DNA from: Nocardioidaceae bacterium
GTDB lineage: Bacteria > Actinomycetota > Actinomycetes > Propionibacteriales > Nocardioidaceae
DNA: 5,425 nucleotides
NCBI GenBank assembly: GCA_013696365.1
Contig: JACCYS010000373.1
Coordinates: 1-5,425 of the forward strand
Direction: 5' to 3'
The position numbers and the translations under genes were made by a program. The notes beneath the pieces are model-generated. The model worked only from the letters and a program-made list of their open reading frames with translations, searched no databases and was not told the DNA's origin. Position 1 is the first letter of the stretch. The number at the start of each line of letters is the position of its first letter. Shown in pieces: positions 1 to 4,547 of this stretch.

Positions 1-747
1 CACCGTCTTGGCAGGCTGGTCCCAGTGGGGGAAGTGCCCGCAGGCGTCGAACAGCTCAAGGCGGGCATCGGGGAACAGCTCCTGAGCGCGGCTGGCCTGA
101 GACACCAGCGTGACCCGGTCCTGCACGCCCCACACGATCAGCACCGGCCCGGGCAGCGTGCCGCTCGGCGCCCCCTCCTGGTCCGGTCCGGTGGAGAGCG
201 CCTTGATGGCCGGGCTGGCCGCCGGCGCATCGGCCAGCCGTTGCACCTCGGCGGTCGCAAAATCGGCCGGCACGGCCCATGGCCGGGCAGACAGCTGGCC
301 CAGCAGGGCGGTGCGGCCGGCGGCCGTGCCGAGCACCGTTGGCAGCGTCGGCCGCAGCCGCCGTACGAGCGCGACCGCGGCCGTCAGCGTCGCGCCGAAG
401 ACCTGCTTCTGCCGCGGAGTCCAGAAGCCACCCGGGTTGAGGGCGACGATGGAGCGACCGAGCCCGCGGCGGGCCATCTCCAACACAAGCCGAGCGCCAA
501 GGGAGCTGCCAACCAGATCGGCATCCTCCAGCGACTCAGCCCGCAGGTACGCCTCGAGCGCGTCGGCGTACCGCGCGACCGTGACCTCGCCGTTGAGCTC
601 CGGTGACTCACCGAAGCCCGGCAGGTCGATCGCGACCACCTCACGCTCGGCGGCCAGATCGTTCAGGATCAACTGCCAGGTGCCGGTCGTGGCCAGACCG
701 GGGACGAGGACAAGTGGGCGGCCGGTGCCGGTCCGGATGCTGTGCAT
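1..747 (-). CDS. alpha/beta-hydrolase fold protein (C-terminus cut by window edge)
   Basis: This reads from an ATG at 747 leftwards to base 1 without a stop, giving 249 residues, with the last part of the C-terminus outside the window. It is an alpha/beta-hydrolase. The first strand and turn read LVLVPGLATTGTW (residues 12-24) and the next DLPGFGES (41-48). The nucleophile elbow is GSSLG (80-84), so Ser82 is the predicted nucleophile. The acid is Asp210 in WGVQDRV, and the histidine is His238 in CGHFPHWDQP. All three triad residues are present, so it should be an active hydrolase. The usual HG before the oxyanion loop is PG here. Residues about 105-195 form a lid-like insertion rich in Ala and Leu. 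The start is supported by GAAGGG seven bases upstream. Substrate is unknown: esterases, lactonases, haloalkane-type and C-C hydrolases share this fold. It is divergent from the transporter next door; no functional link is evident. Confidence 0.88.
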   Translation of the reverse strand, partial: MHSIRTGTGRPLVLVPGLATTGTWQLILNDLAAEREVVAIDLPGFGESPELNGEVTVARYADALEAYLRAESLEDADLVGSSLGARLVLEMARRGLGRSIVALNPGGFWTPRQKQVFGATLTAAVALVRRLRPTLPTVLGTAAGRTALLGQLSARPWAVPADFATAEVQRLADAPAASPAIKALSTGPDQEGAPSGTLPGPVLIVWGVQDRVTLVSQASRAQELFPDARLELFDACGHFPHWDQPAKTV

Positions 748-754
748 GAGGTGA

Positions 755-760
755 CCCTTC
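755..760 (-). promoter_or_regulatory. ribosome binding site of the hydrolase gene
   Basis: On the minus strand GAAGGG lies seven bases before the ATG at 747, good Shine-Dalgarno spacing. It fixes the hydrolase start, just upstream of the first conserved strand of the fold. Confidence 0.6.
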
Positions 761-878
761 GACGGACGCTGCCCGGGCACCGCAGTGCGCGGCCCTCGGC
801 GAGTCATCTCACCGTAGTACGAAACGCGCGGATGGCCGCCAGGGGTGGGGTGGGCGGCTCTCCGCCGGTCCGCATGCT

Positions 879-884
879 GAAGGG
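879..884 (+). promoter_or_regulatory. ribosome binding site favouring a GTG start for the transporter
   Basis: GAAGGG ends seven bases before GTG 892. This is the same hexamer and spacing as the divergent hydrolase gene. The competing ATG at 874 has no purine-rich sequence before it and lies just after a tight hairpin (853-866). This site is therefore used to choose 892 as the start, with ATG 874 as the alternative. Confidence 0.45.
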
Positions 885-891
885 TGCAGCC

Positions 892-1737
892 GTGGTGGTG
901 GTGTACGCGCTGGGATGCGCGCTGGCGTACGGGCTGTCGGACTTCGTCGGCGGTCTGCTGGCGCGCCGCATCAGTGCCTGGCAGGTGGCCGTCGTTGCGC
1001 AGGCCGCCGCCGCCGTGCTGACTTTGATGCTGGCGGTGGTGGTCGGCGGCACCCCGGACCCCAGTGACTGGGCGTGGTCGGTGTGGGGCGGCATCGGTGG
1101 CGGAGCCGGCGCCGGCTTCCTTTATCGCGGACTCAGCGGAGGCTCGATGAGCGTGGTGGCGCCCATCTCTGCGCTGCTCGCGGCGCTGGTCCCCGTCGCG
1201 GCGGGTGTCGCGACCGGCGAGCGTCCCGCCGCGCTGACCTGGCTGGGAGTGGGATGCGCACTGCCGGCGATCTGGTTGGTGTCGCGCGTCGTCGACGATC
1301 CTGCGGCCGGGCGGTCAGCCCGGCGGCGTCGCGACGATGTCGTGGACGGGATACTCGCCGGGCTCGGCTTCGGAGTGCTGTTCGCCTCACTGGGTCAGGT
1401 GCCGGCCGCAGCCGGTTTCGGACCGTTGACGCTGACGCACGCGGTGGGGTGTCTGACGACGATCGTGCTGGGGATGGCGCTCGGGGCGCCCTGGGTGCCA
1501 CGCGAGCGGACAGCCGCCGGCGGGGCTGTCGTCGGGGGCCTGGCGATGGTCGCCACCGTGCTGTTCCTGCTCGCCACCCAGACCGGCCTGCTGACGGTGG
1601 CCGCGGTCCTAGCCGCGCTCTACCCCGCATCGACCGTCTTGCTGGCGGCGACCGTTCTGCACGAGCGGATCAACCGCGGCCAGGGCGCCGGGCTGGCGCT
1701 GGCCGCCATGGCGGTTGCGCTGGTCGCCGCCGGCTGA
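892..1737 (+). CDS. DMT-superfamily (EamA-type) membrane transporter
   Basis: An integral membrane protein of 281 residues from GTG 892 (287 from ATG 874). It has about ten hydrophobic segments, near residues 1-17, 30-52, 61-79, 86-106, 115-133, 152-172, 179-198, 209-229, 234-254 and 264-281. This is the two-times-five-helix plan of drug/metabolite transporters. Family marks are YGLSDFVGG in the first helix, ATGERPAALTWLGVG before helix 5, and the matching second-half LYPASTVLLAATVLHERINRGQ before helix 10. The two GER/HER-type loops reflect the internal duplication. An Arg-rich loop (141-149) joins the halves and is probably cytoplasmic by the positive-inside rule. Family members export amino acids, sugars, nucleobases or drugs; the substrate cannot be read from sequence. 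It converges tail-to-tail on purQ and is not in the purine operon, so a purine-export role would be guesswork. Confidence 0.88.
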   Translation: MVVVYALGCALAYGLSDFVGGLLARRISAWQVAVVAQAAAAVLTLMLAVVVGGTPDPSDWAWSVWGGIGGGAGAGFLYRGLSGGSMSVVAPISALLAALVPVAAGVATGERPAALTWLGVGCALPAIWLVSRVVDDPAAGRSARRRRDDVVDGILAGLGFGVLFASLGQVPAAAGFGPLTLTHAVGCLTTIVLGMALGAPWVPRERTAAGGAVVGGLAMVATVLFLLATQTGLLTVAAVLAALYPASTVLLAATVLHERINRGQGAGLALAAMAVALVAAG

Positions 1738-1754
1738 TTGGGAGGTCAGGCGGC
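1726..1754. terminator. possible shared hairpin at the convergent transporter/purQ ends
   Basis: GCCGCC at 1726-1731 can pair with GGCGGC at 1749-1754, and the two stop triplets (1735-1737 and 1746-1748) also pair, across an 8-base loop with a 3-base bulge. The stops of the transporter and purQ are only 8 bases apart, so any terminator must overlap coding sequence and could serve both strands. There is no T-tract on either side, so an intrinsic terminator is only weakly supported. Rho-dependent ends or overlapping 3' ends are equally possible. Confidence 0.25.
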
Positions 1755-2414
1755 CAGCGCTTGCAGCGCCGAGGTGAAGAACCCCAGACCGTCGGTGCCC
1801 GGGCCGCACAACGACTCGACCGCATGCTCGGGGTGCGGCATCAGCCCCACAACATTGCCCGCCCCGTTGGTGATGCCGGCGATGTCGCGCAGCGAGCCGT
1901 TCGGGTTGCCGCCGACGTACCGCACCACCACCCGGCCCTCCCCCTCGAGCCGGTCGAGGGTGTCGGTGTCGGCAACGAAGCCGCCCTCGCCGTTCTTCAA
2001 CGGGACCACGATCTCTTGCCCCGCCTGGTAGGCCGACGTCCAGGCGGTGGTGGCGGACTCCACACGCAAGCGCTGGTCGCGGCAAACGAAGCGGCGGTGG
2101 TCGTTGCGGATCAGCGCCCCCGGCAGCAGGTGCGCCTCGCAGAGCACCTGGAAGCCGTTGCAGATGCCGAGCACCGGCATCCCGCCACTGGCCGCCGCGA
2201 CCACCTCGGTCATCACCGGTGCGAATCGCGCGATAGCGCCGCAGCGCAGATAGTCGCCGTAGGAGAAGCCACCCGGCAGCACCACCGCGTCGACTCCGCG
2301 CAGATCGTGGTCGCCGTGCCACAGCGGCACCGGTACGTCCCCGGCGATCCGCACCGCCCGGGCGGCGTCAATATCGTCCAGCGAGCCGGGAAAGGTGACG
2401 ATGCCAACCCGCAT
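1746..2414 (-). CDS. purQ: phosphoribosylformylglycinamidine synthase subunit I (glutamine amidotransferase)
   Basis: PurQ, 222 residues, a normal length for the stand-alone subunit. It is the class I glutaminase of FGAM synthase: it releases ammonia from glutamine, which PurL uses to convert FGAR plus ATP to FGAM, the fourth step of IMP synthesis in the cytoplasm. The N-terminus reads VGIVTFPGSLDD. The conserved GGFSYGDYLRCGAIAR is at 48-63. The nucleophile elbow GICNGFQ is at 83-89 with Cys85, and MPHPEH at 192-197 supplies His194 and Glu196, so the triad is intact. NGSLRDIAGI (172-181) is also typical of PurQ. The ATG shares one base with the purS stop (TGATG), so translation is probably coupled. 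No purL follows: the next gene is the convergent transporter. Confidence 0.97.
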   Translation of the reverse strand: MRVGIVTFPGSLDDIDAARAVRIAGDVPVPLWHGDHDLRGVDAVVLPGGFSYGDYLRCGAIARFAPVMTEVVAAASGGMPVLGICNGFQVLCEAHLLPGALIRNDHRRFVCRDQRLRVESATTAWTSAYQAGQEIVVPLKNGEGGFVADTDTLDRLEGEGRVVVRYVGGNPNGSLRDIAGITNGAGNVVGLMPHPEHAVESLCGPGTDGLGFFTSALQALAA

Positions 2415-2659
2415 CAGGCCTCGACCTGTACGTCGAAGTCCTCGATCACCGGGTTGGACAGCAAAGTGGCCGCCATAGCGCGCACCTGGTCGAGCCGCTC
2501 GGCGGTCACCTCACCGTCAAGCTCAAGCTCGAAACGCTTGCCCTGGCGCACGTCGGTGACGCCCTCGAAGCCGAGCCGGGGCAGCGCACCGTGCACCGCC
2601 TTGCCCTGCGGGTCGAGGATCTCGGGCTTGAGCATCACGTCGACGAAGACGCGGGCCAT
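2414..2659 (-). CDS. purS: phosphoribosylformylglycinamidine synthase subunit PurS
   Basis: PurS, 81 residues, usual size for this small subunit. It has no catalytic residues; in Gram-positive-type FGAM synthase a PurS dimer bridges PurQ and the small form of PurL and helps ammonia pass between them. The start MARVFVDVMLKPEILDPQG is characteristic, followed by LGFEGVTDVRQGKRFELEL (29-47), the conserved centre of the family, and the end LLSNPVIEDFDVQV (66-79). The frame is open further upstream to an ATG at 2749, but the extra 30 residues do not resemble PurS, and GGAG sits six bases before ATG 2659. The gene overlaps purQ by one base. Presence of PurS implies a separate small-type PurL elsewhere in the genome. 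Confidence 0.96.
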   Translation of the reverse strand: MARVFVDVMLKPEILDPQGKAVHGALPRLGFEGVTDVRQGKRFELELDGEVTAERLDQVRAMAATLLSNPVIEDFDVQVEA

Positions 2660-2665
2660 GGGCTG

Positions 2666-2669
2666 CTCC
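2666..2669 (-). promoter_or_regulatory. ribosome binding site of purS
   Basis: GGAG on the minus strand, six bases before the ATG at 2659. It settles the purS start against the longer open frame beginning at 2749, whose N-terminal extension has no family resemblance. Confidence 0.65.
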
Positions 2670-2715
2670 AGACAAGGCGCGGGCGTTCGAGAGAGGGGCG
2701 GGTGACACGCCAGGC

Positions 2716-2721
2716 AGTCTA
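2716..2721 (-). promoter_or_regulatory. candidate -10 element upstream of purS
   Basis: TAGACT on the minus strand (2721 to 2716) fits the TANNNT pattern of actinobacterial housekeeping promoters and lies in the only AT-richer patch of the 86-base gap before purS. It would give a 5' leader of about 50 bases. No good -35 is present at 16-19 bases; the nearest, TGACTG at 2748-2743, is 21 bases away and begins at the stop codon of the upstream gene. purSQ may therefore have its own weak promoter, or may simply be read through from the GAF-ANTAR gene. Confidence 0.3.
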
Positions 2722-2745
2722 GTAACCGGTCAGCGCGCGCCGCAG

Positions 2746-3450
2746 TCACGCCGACTGCTCGGCGCCGTGGTTGCGGGTGTTGACGAGGTCCGCCGCGACT
2801 ATCGCAAGCTTGACGTTGGTGTCACGAGAGCGCCGGACGAGGAACTGGAACGCGTGATCCTCGTCGATGTGAAAGCGCTCCATGACGATCCCGATCGCCT
2901 GCCCGATCACCTTGCGCGACGCCAAGCCCTGGTGCAGCTGCTGCTCGGTGCGCGCCTGCCCGAAGGCGATGCCAGCGTGGGTCGCGAACAGTTGGGCGAT
3001 TTGCTCGGCGTCGCGGTCGAAAACGTCGGCACGGTCGGAGTAGCAGTTCAGCGCCCCCAGGTTGTCGACCGAGGTGTAGAGCAGGAACGCCATCCGGGAG
3101 CGCACCCCGATGTCGGCGATGGCCGCAGAGAAGGCTGGCCAGCGATGCGGCTCGTGCAGATCGTCGACCTCCACCGGCCGCTGATTGTGCAGGGTGTCCA
3201 GACACGGACCCTCGTCGAGCTCGTACTGAAGGTTGTCGATGCGCCGGGCCCGGTTGCCGGTCGCGGCCGCCGTCTCTACCCGGCGGTTCTTGTGCATGAT
3301 CGAGATGCTCACGTCAGTCGCACCCGGCACCGTGTCACGCGCAGTCGCCACGATGGCGTCCAAGGTGTCCTGGAACGAGTGGCTGGCCTCGAGAGTGCGC
3401 GCGACGGCCCCCATGTCGTGGGCCAGATGCTTGACCTCGACAACTGTCAT
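2746..3450 (-). CDS. GAF-ANTAR domain regulator (putative RNA-binding antiterminator)
   Basis: A 234-residue cytoplasmic regulator. A GAF sensor domain spans about 24-165, with the actinobacterial motifs DEGPCLDTL (79-87), RWPAFSAAIADIGVRSRMAF (103-122) and LGALNCYSDRADVFD (131-145). A C-terminal ANTAR domain spans about 170-227, with SRKVIGQAIGIVMER (178-192), AFQFLVRRSRDTNVKLAIVA (200-219) and the three-helix spacing of the family. ANTAR domains of AmiR, NasR and EutV bind RNA hairpins and prevent transcription termination; GAF would supply signal control. Ligand and target are unknown. The frame is open to an ATG at 3588, but the extra 46 residues are unlike a GAF-ANTAR N-terminus, and GGAGG lies eight bases before ATG 3450, so 3450 is chosen. 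It sits on the same strand between purC and purS, which suggests co-transcription with purine genes, though a promoter of its own is likely. Confidence 0.93.
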   Translation of the reverse strand: MTVVEVKHLAHDMGAVARTLEASHSFQDTLDAIVATARDTVPGATDVSISIMHKNRRVETAAATGNRARRIDNLQYELDEGPCLDTLHNQRPVEVDDLHEPHRWPAFSAAIADIGVRSRMAFLLYTSVDNLGALNCYSDRADVFDRDAEQIAQLFATHAGIAFGQARTEQQLHQGLASRKVIGQAIGIVMERFHIDEDHAFQFLVRRSRDTNVKLAIVAADLVNTRNHGAEQSA

Positions 3451-3542
3451 GCCCTGCACCTCCAACGAGGCAGTGGGCGGGTCGCGCGGGTCATCCAACC
3501 CGCCTGCACCCACCACGGTAGTCCTGTCCTGCGGCCGGTGGG
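3451..3542 (-). promoter_or_regulatory. structured leader of the GAF-ANTAR gene with a sequestered ribosome binding site
   Basis: Read on the minus strand, three potential stem-loops follow one another. The first (3542-3509) pairs six bases CCCACC/GGTGGG plus two more after a bulge. The second (3503-3486) is GCGGGT/ACCCGC, a perfect 6-bp stem with a 6-base loop TGGATG. The third (3478-3451) pairs GCC, CTGC and CTC with GAG, GCAG and GGC around a GTTG loop, with two small bulges. The Shine-Dalgarno GGAGG (3463-3459), eight bases before ATG 3450, lies largely inside this third stem. An alternative 7-bp stem (3504-3498 with 3482-3476) excludes the second hairpin and competes with the base of the third. 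The pairings are visible by eye; regulation is inference, and GC-rich RNA folds readily. Confidence 0.4.
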
Positions 3543-3608
3543 GCTGTCGCGAAGGTGCGACTCGCGCAGTGTGCAGCTTTCGGTACATTTTCGCTAGCCG
3601 GCCGGGGG

Positions 3609-3622
3609 TTCTGGGTCCAGAA
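3609..3622. repeat. 14-base inverted repeat, possible operator
   Basis: TTCTGG and CCAGAA flank a 2-base centre GT, giving a perfect 6-bp dyad. A 2-base spacer suits a dimeric DNA-binding protein better than an RNA hairpin, although a 5-bp stem with a 4-base loop is possible. It lies about 160 bases before the GAF-ANTAR ATG, beside the AT-richest patch of the intergenic (about 3580-3597), where its promoter might lie. No clear -35/-10 pair was recognised there. No known regulator consensus is recognised. Confidence 0.35.
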
Positions 3623-3626
3623 GCGC

Positions 3627-3654
3627 GCTCGGCTCCCAGCCGGCCCCGCCGAGC
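3627..3654 (-). terminator. terminator-like hairpin downstream of purC
   Basis: Starting 17 bases past the purC stop on the minus strand, GCTCGGC (3654-3648) pairs perfectly with GCCGAGC (3633-3627) across a 14-base loop. No T-tract follows, only GCGCTT. Hairpins without a U-tail have been proposed as terminators in high-GC actinobacteria, so it may end or weaken purBC transcription before the regulator gene. It could also be a processing or attenuation element. Confidence 0.42.
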
Positions 3655-3671
3655 CAGCCCGCCTCACCCGA

Positions 3672-4547
3672 TCAGCGGAAAGGCGCTCCGGTCAATCGCT
3701 CGTACACGTCGAGGTAGCGCTGCCGGGTCTGCTGCACCACCTCATCGGGCAGCCGCGGAGGCGGCTCACCGGAGTCCCGCTGCCAGCCGCTGGCCGGCGA
3801 GGTGAGCCAGTCGCGGACGTACTGCTTGTCGTACGACGGCTGCGGCCGGCCTGGCTGCCACCGGTCGGCAGGCCAGAAGCGGGACGAGTCTGGGGTCAGC
3901 ACCTCATCGGCCAGCACGACGGTGCCGTCCGGGCGGTGGCCGAACTCCAGCTTGGTGTCGGCCAGCAGGATGCCGCGGTCGTGGGCGACTCGTTGCGCCC
4001 GCTCATAGATCGCCATCGTCACCCGCCGCAGCTCGGCGGCGATTGGGGCACCGATGCTCGCCTGCACCGCGTCGTAGGAGACGTTCTCGTCGTGTTCGCC
4101 GTAGGCGGCCTTCGTCGCCGGTGTGAAGATCGGCTCCGGCAGCCGGGACCCGTCGACCAGGCCCGTCGGCAGCGCAACGCCGCAAGTGGCGCCGGTTGCC
4201 TGGTAGTCGGCCAGCCCCGAGCCGGTCAGATAGCCGCGAGCGACACACTCCACCGGGTACATCGCCAGCCGCTCGCAGACCACCGCTCGGCCTCGCACCT
4301 GCTCGGGCACGTCGGTGCTGAGCACGTGGTGCGGCACCAGGTCGGCCAGCTGCTCGAACCACCACAGCGACATCGACGTCAACACCGCGCCCTTGTCGGG
4401 GATGCCGGGCTCGAGCATGTGGTCATACGCGCTCACCCGGTCGCTGGCGACCATCAGCAGGTGCCCGTCTGGCAGCTCGTACAGATCGCGCACCTTGCCC
4501 GAGTGCAGATGGGTCAGCCCCGGCAGGACCTGTTGCGGGCCGTTCAC
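3672..4547 (-). CDS. purC: phosphoribosylaminoimidazole-succinocarboxamide synthase (SAICAR synthetase)
   Basis: PurC, 291 residues. It joins CAIR and aspartate using ATP to form SAICAR in de novo IMP synthesis. The ATP-binding N-terminus shows HSGKVRDLYEL (15-25) and VASDRVSAYDH (33-43). The first family signature YPVECVARGYLTGS is at 97-110, TPATKAAYGEHDEN at 142-155, the second signature LLADTKLEFG at 194-203, and DEVLTPDSSRFW at 214-225. SYDKQYVRDWL (238-248) is also typical. The start is GTG at 4547, inside the end of purB: the sequence GTGA contains both the purC start and the purB stop, so translation is likely coupled. No strong Shine-Dalgarno is visible, consistent with that. The C-terminus stops at LTGAPFR, a few residues shorter than many homologues; neighbouring frames do not restore a longer tail, so this looks natural rather than a frameshift. 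Confidence 0.97.
   Translation of the reverse strand: MNGPQQVLPGLTHLHSGKVRDLYELPDGHLLMVASDRVSAYDHMLEPGIPDKGAVLTSMSLWWFEQLADLVPHHVLSTDVPEQVRGRAVVCERLAMYPVECVARGYLTGSGLADYQATGATCGVALPTGLVDGSRLPEPIFTPATKAAYGEHDENVSYDAVQASIGAPIAAELRRVTMAIYERAQRVAHDRGILLADTKLEFGHRPDGTVVLADEVLTPDSSRFWPADRWQPGRPQPSYDKQYVRDWLTSPASGWQRDSGEPPPRLPDEVVQQTRQRYLDVYERLTGAPFR

Larger units (their letters stand above)
748..891. promoter_or_regulatory. divergent intergenic region with small dyads
   Basis: This 144-base stretch separates the hydrolase and the transporter, so it should carry both promoters. No convincing -35/-10 pair was found. The best -10-like hexamer is TACGGT on the minus strand (816-811), in the only AT-richer patch (about 805-825), but it has no -35 partner at normal spacing. 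Small inverted repeats are a perfect 10-base palindrome TGCCCGGGCA at 770-779, a 4-bp dyad CCGC-N5-GCGG at 780-792, and a tight hairpin GGCGG-CTCT-CCGCC at 853-866. Such G/C-only dyads are frequent by chance in this composition. The frame opposite the hydrolase leader stays open upstream of 892 but encodes an uncharacteristic Arg/Gly/Ser/Pro-rich stretch, so I treat it as non-coding. Confidence 0.35.

Noticed and set aside
25..754. Plus-strand frames of 193 and 214 codons opposite the hydrolase
   Set aside because: The minus strand carries a full alpha/beta-hydrolase with intact triad and ribosome binding site; the plus frames are Arg/Ser/Ala-rich shadows.
770..779. Perfect palindrome TGCCCGGGCA between the divergent genes
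   Set aside because: Only five independent pairs and almost all G/C; frequent by chance at this composition, so noted in the intergenic entry but not claimed as an operator.
892..1737. Transporter as a purine exporter linked to the pur genes
   Set aside because: It is convergent to purQ and not in the operon; DMT substrate range is wide and nothing in the sequence points to purines.
1074..2705. Plus-strand open frame of 543 codons spanning the transporter end, purQ and purS
   Set aside because: It crosses three well-recognised genes in other frames, is Arg/Ala/Gly/Pro-rich without any domain, and is the expected stop-poor shadow of GC-rich coding sequence.
2660..2749. N-terminal extension of purS to an ATG at 2749
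   Set aside because: The added 30 residues do not match PurS, whose homologues begin at MARV, and a proper ribosome binding site precedes 2659.
3486..3503. Canonical ANTAR dual-hexaloop target
   Set aside because: The 6-base loop is TGGATG, lacking the conserved A at position 1 and G at position 4, and the neighbouring hairpins have loops of other sizes; kept only as a hypothesis of non-canonical recognition.
3451..3588. N-terminal extension of the GAF-ANTAR protein to an ATG at 3588
   Set aside because: The extra 46 residues are basic and proline-rich, unlike the family, and GGAGG with 8-base spacing precedes ATG 3450.
2767..3597. Plus-strand open frame of 276 codons opposite the GAF-ANTAR gene
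   Set aside because: It mirrors the GAF-ANTAR coding sequence almost end to end and shows no family features; the minus-strand protein is unmistakable.
3672..3690. Frameshift truncating the PurC C-terminus
   Set aside because: Shifted frames past the stop do not restore a longer family-like tail, so the short end appears natural.
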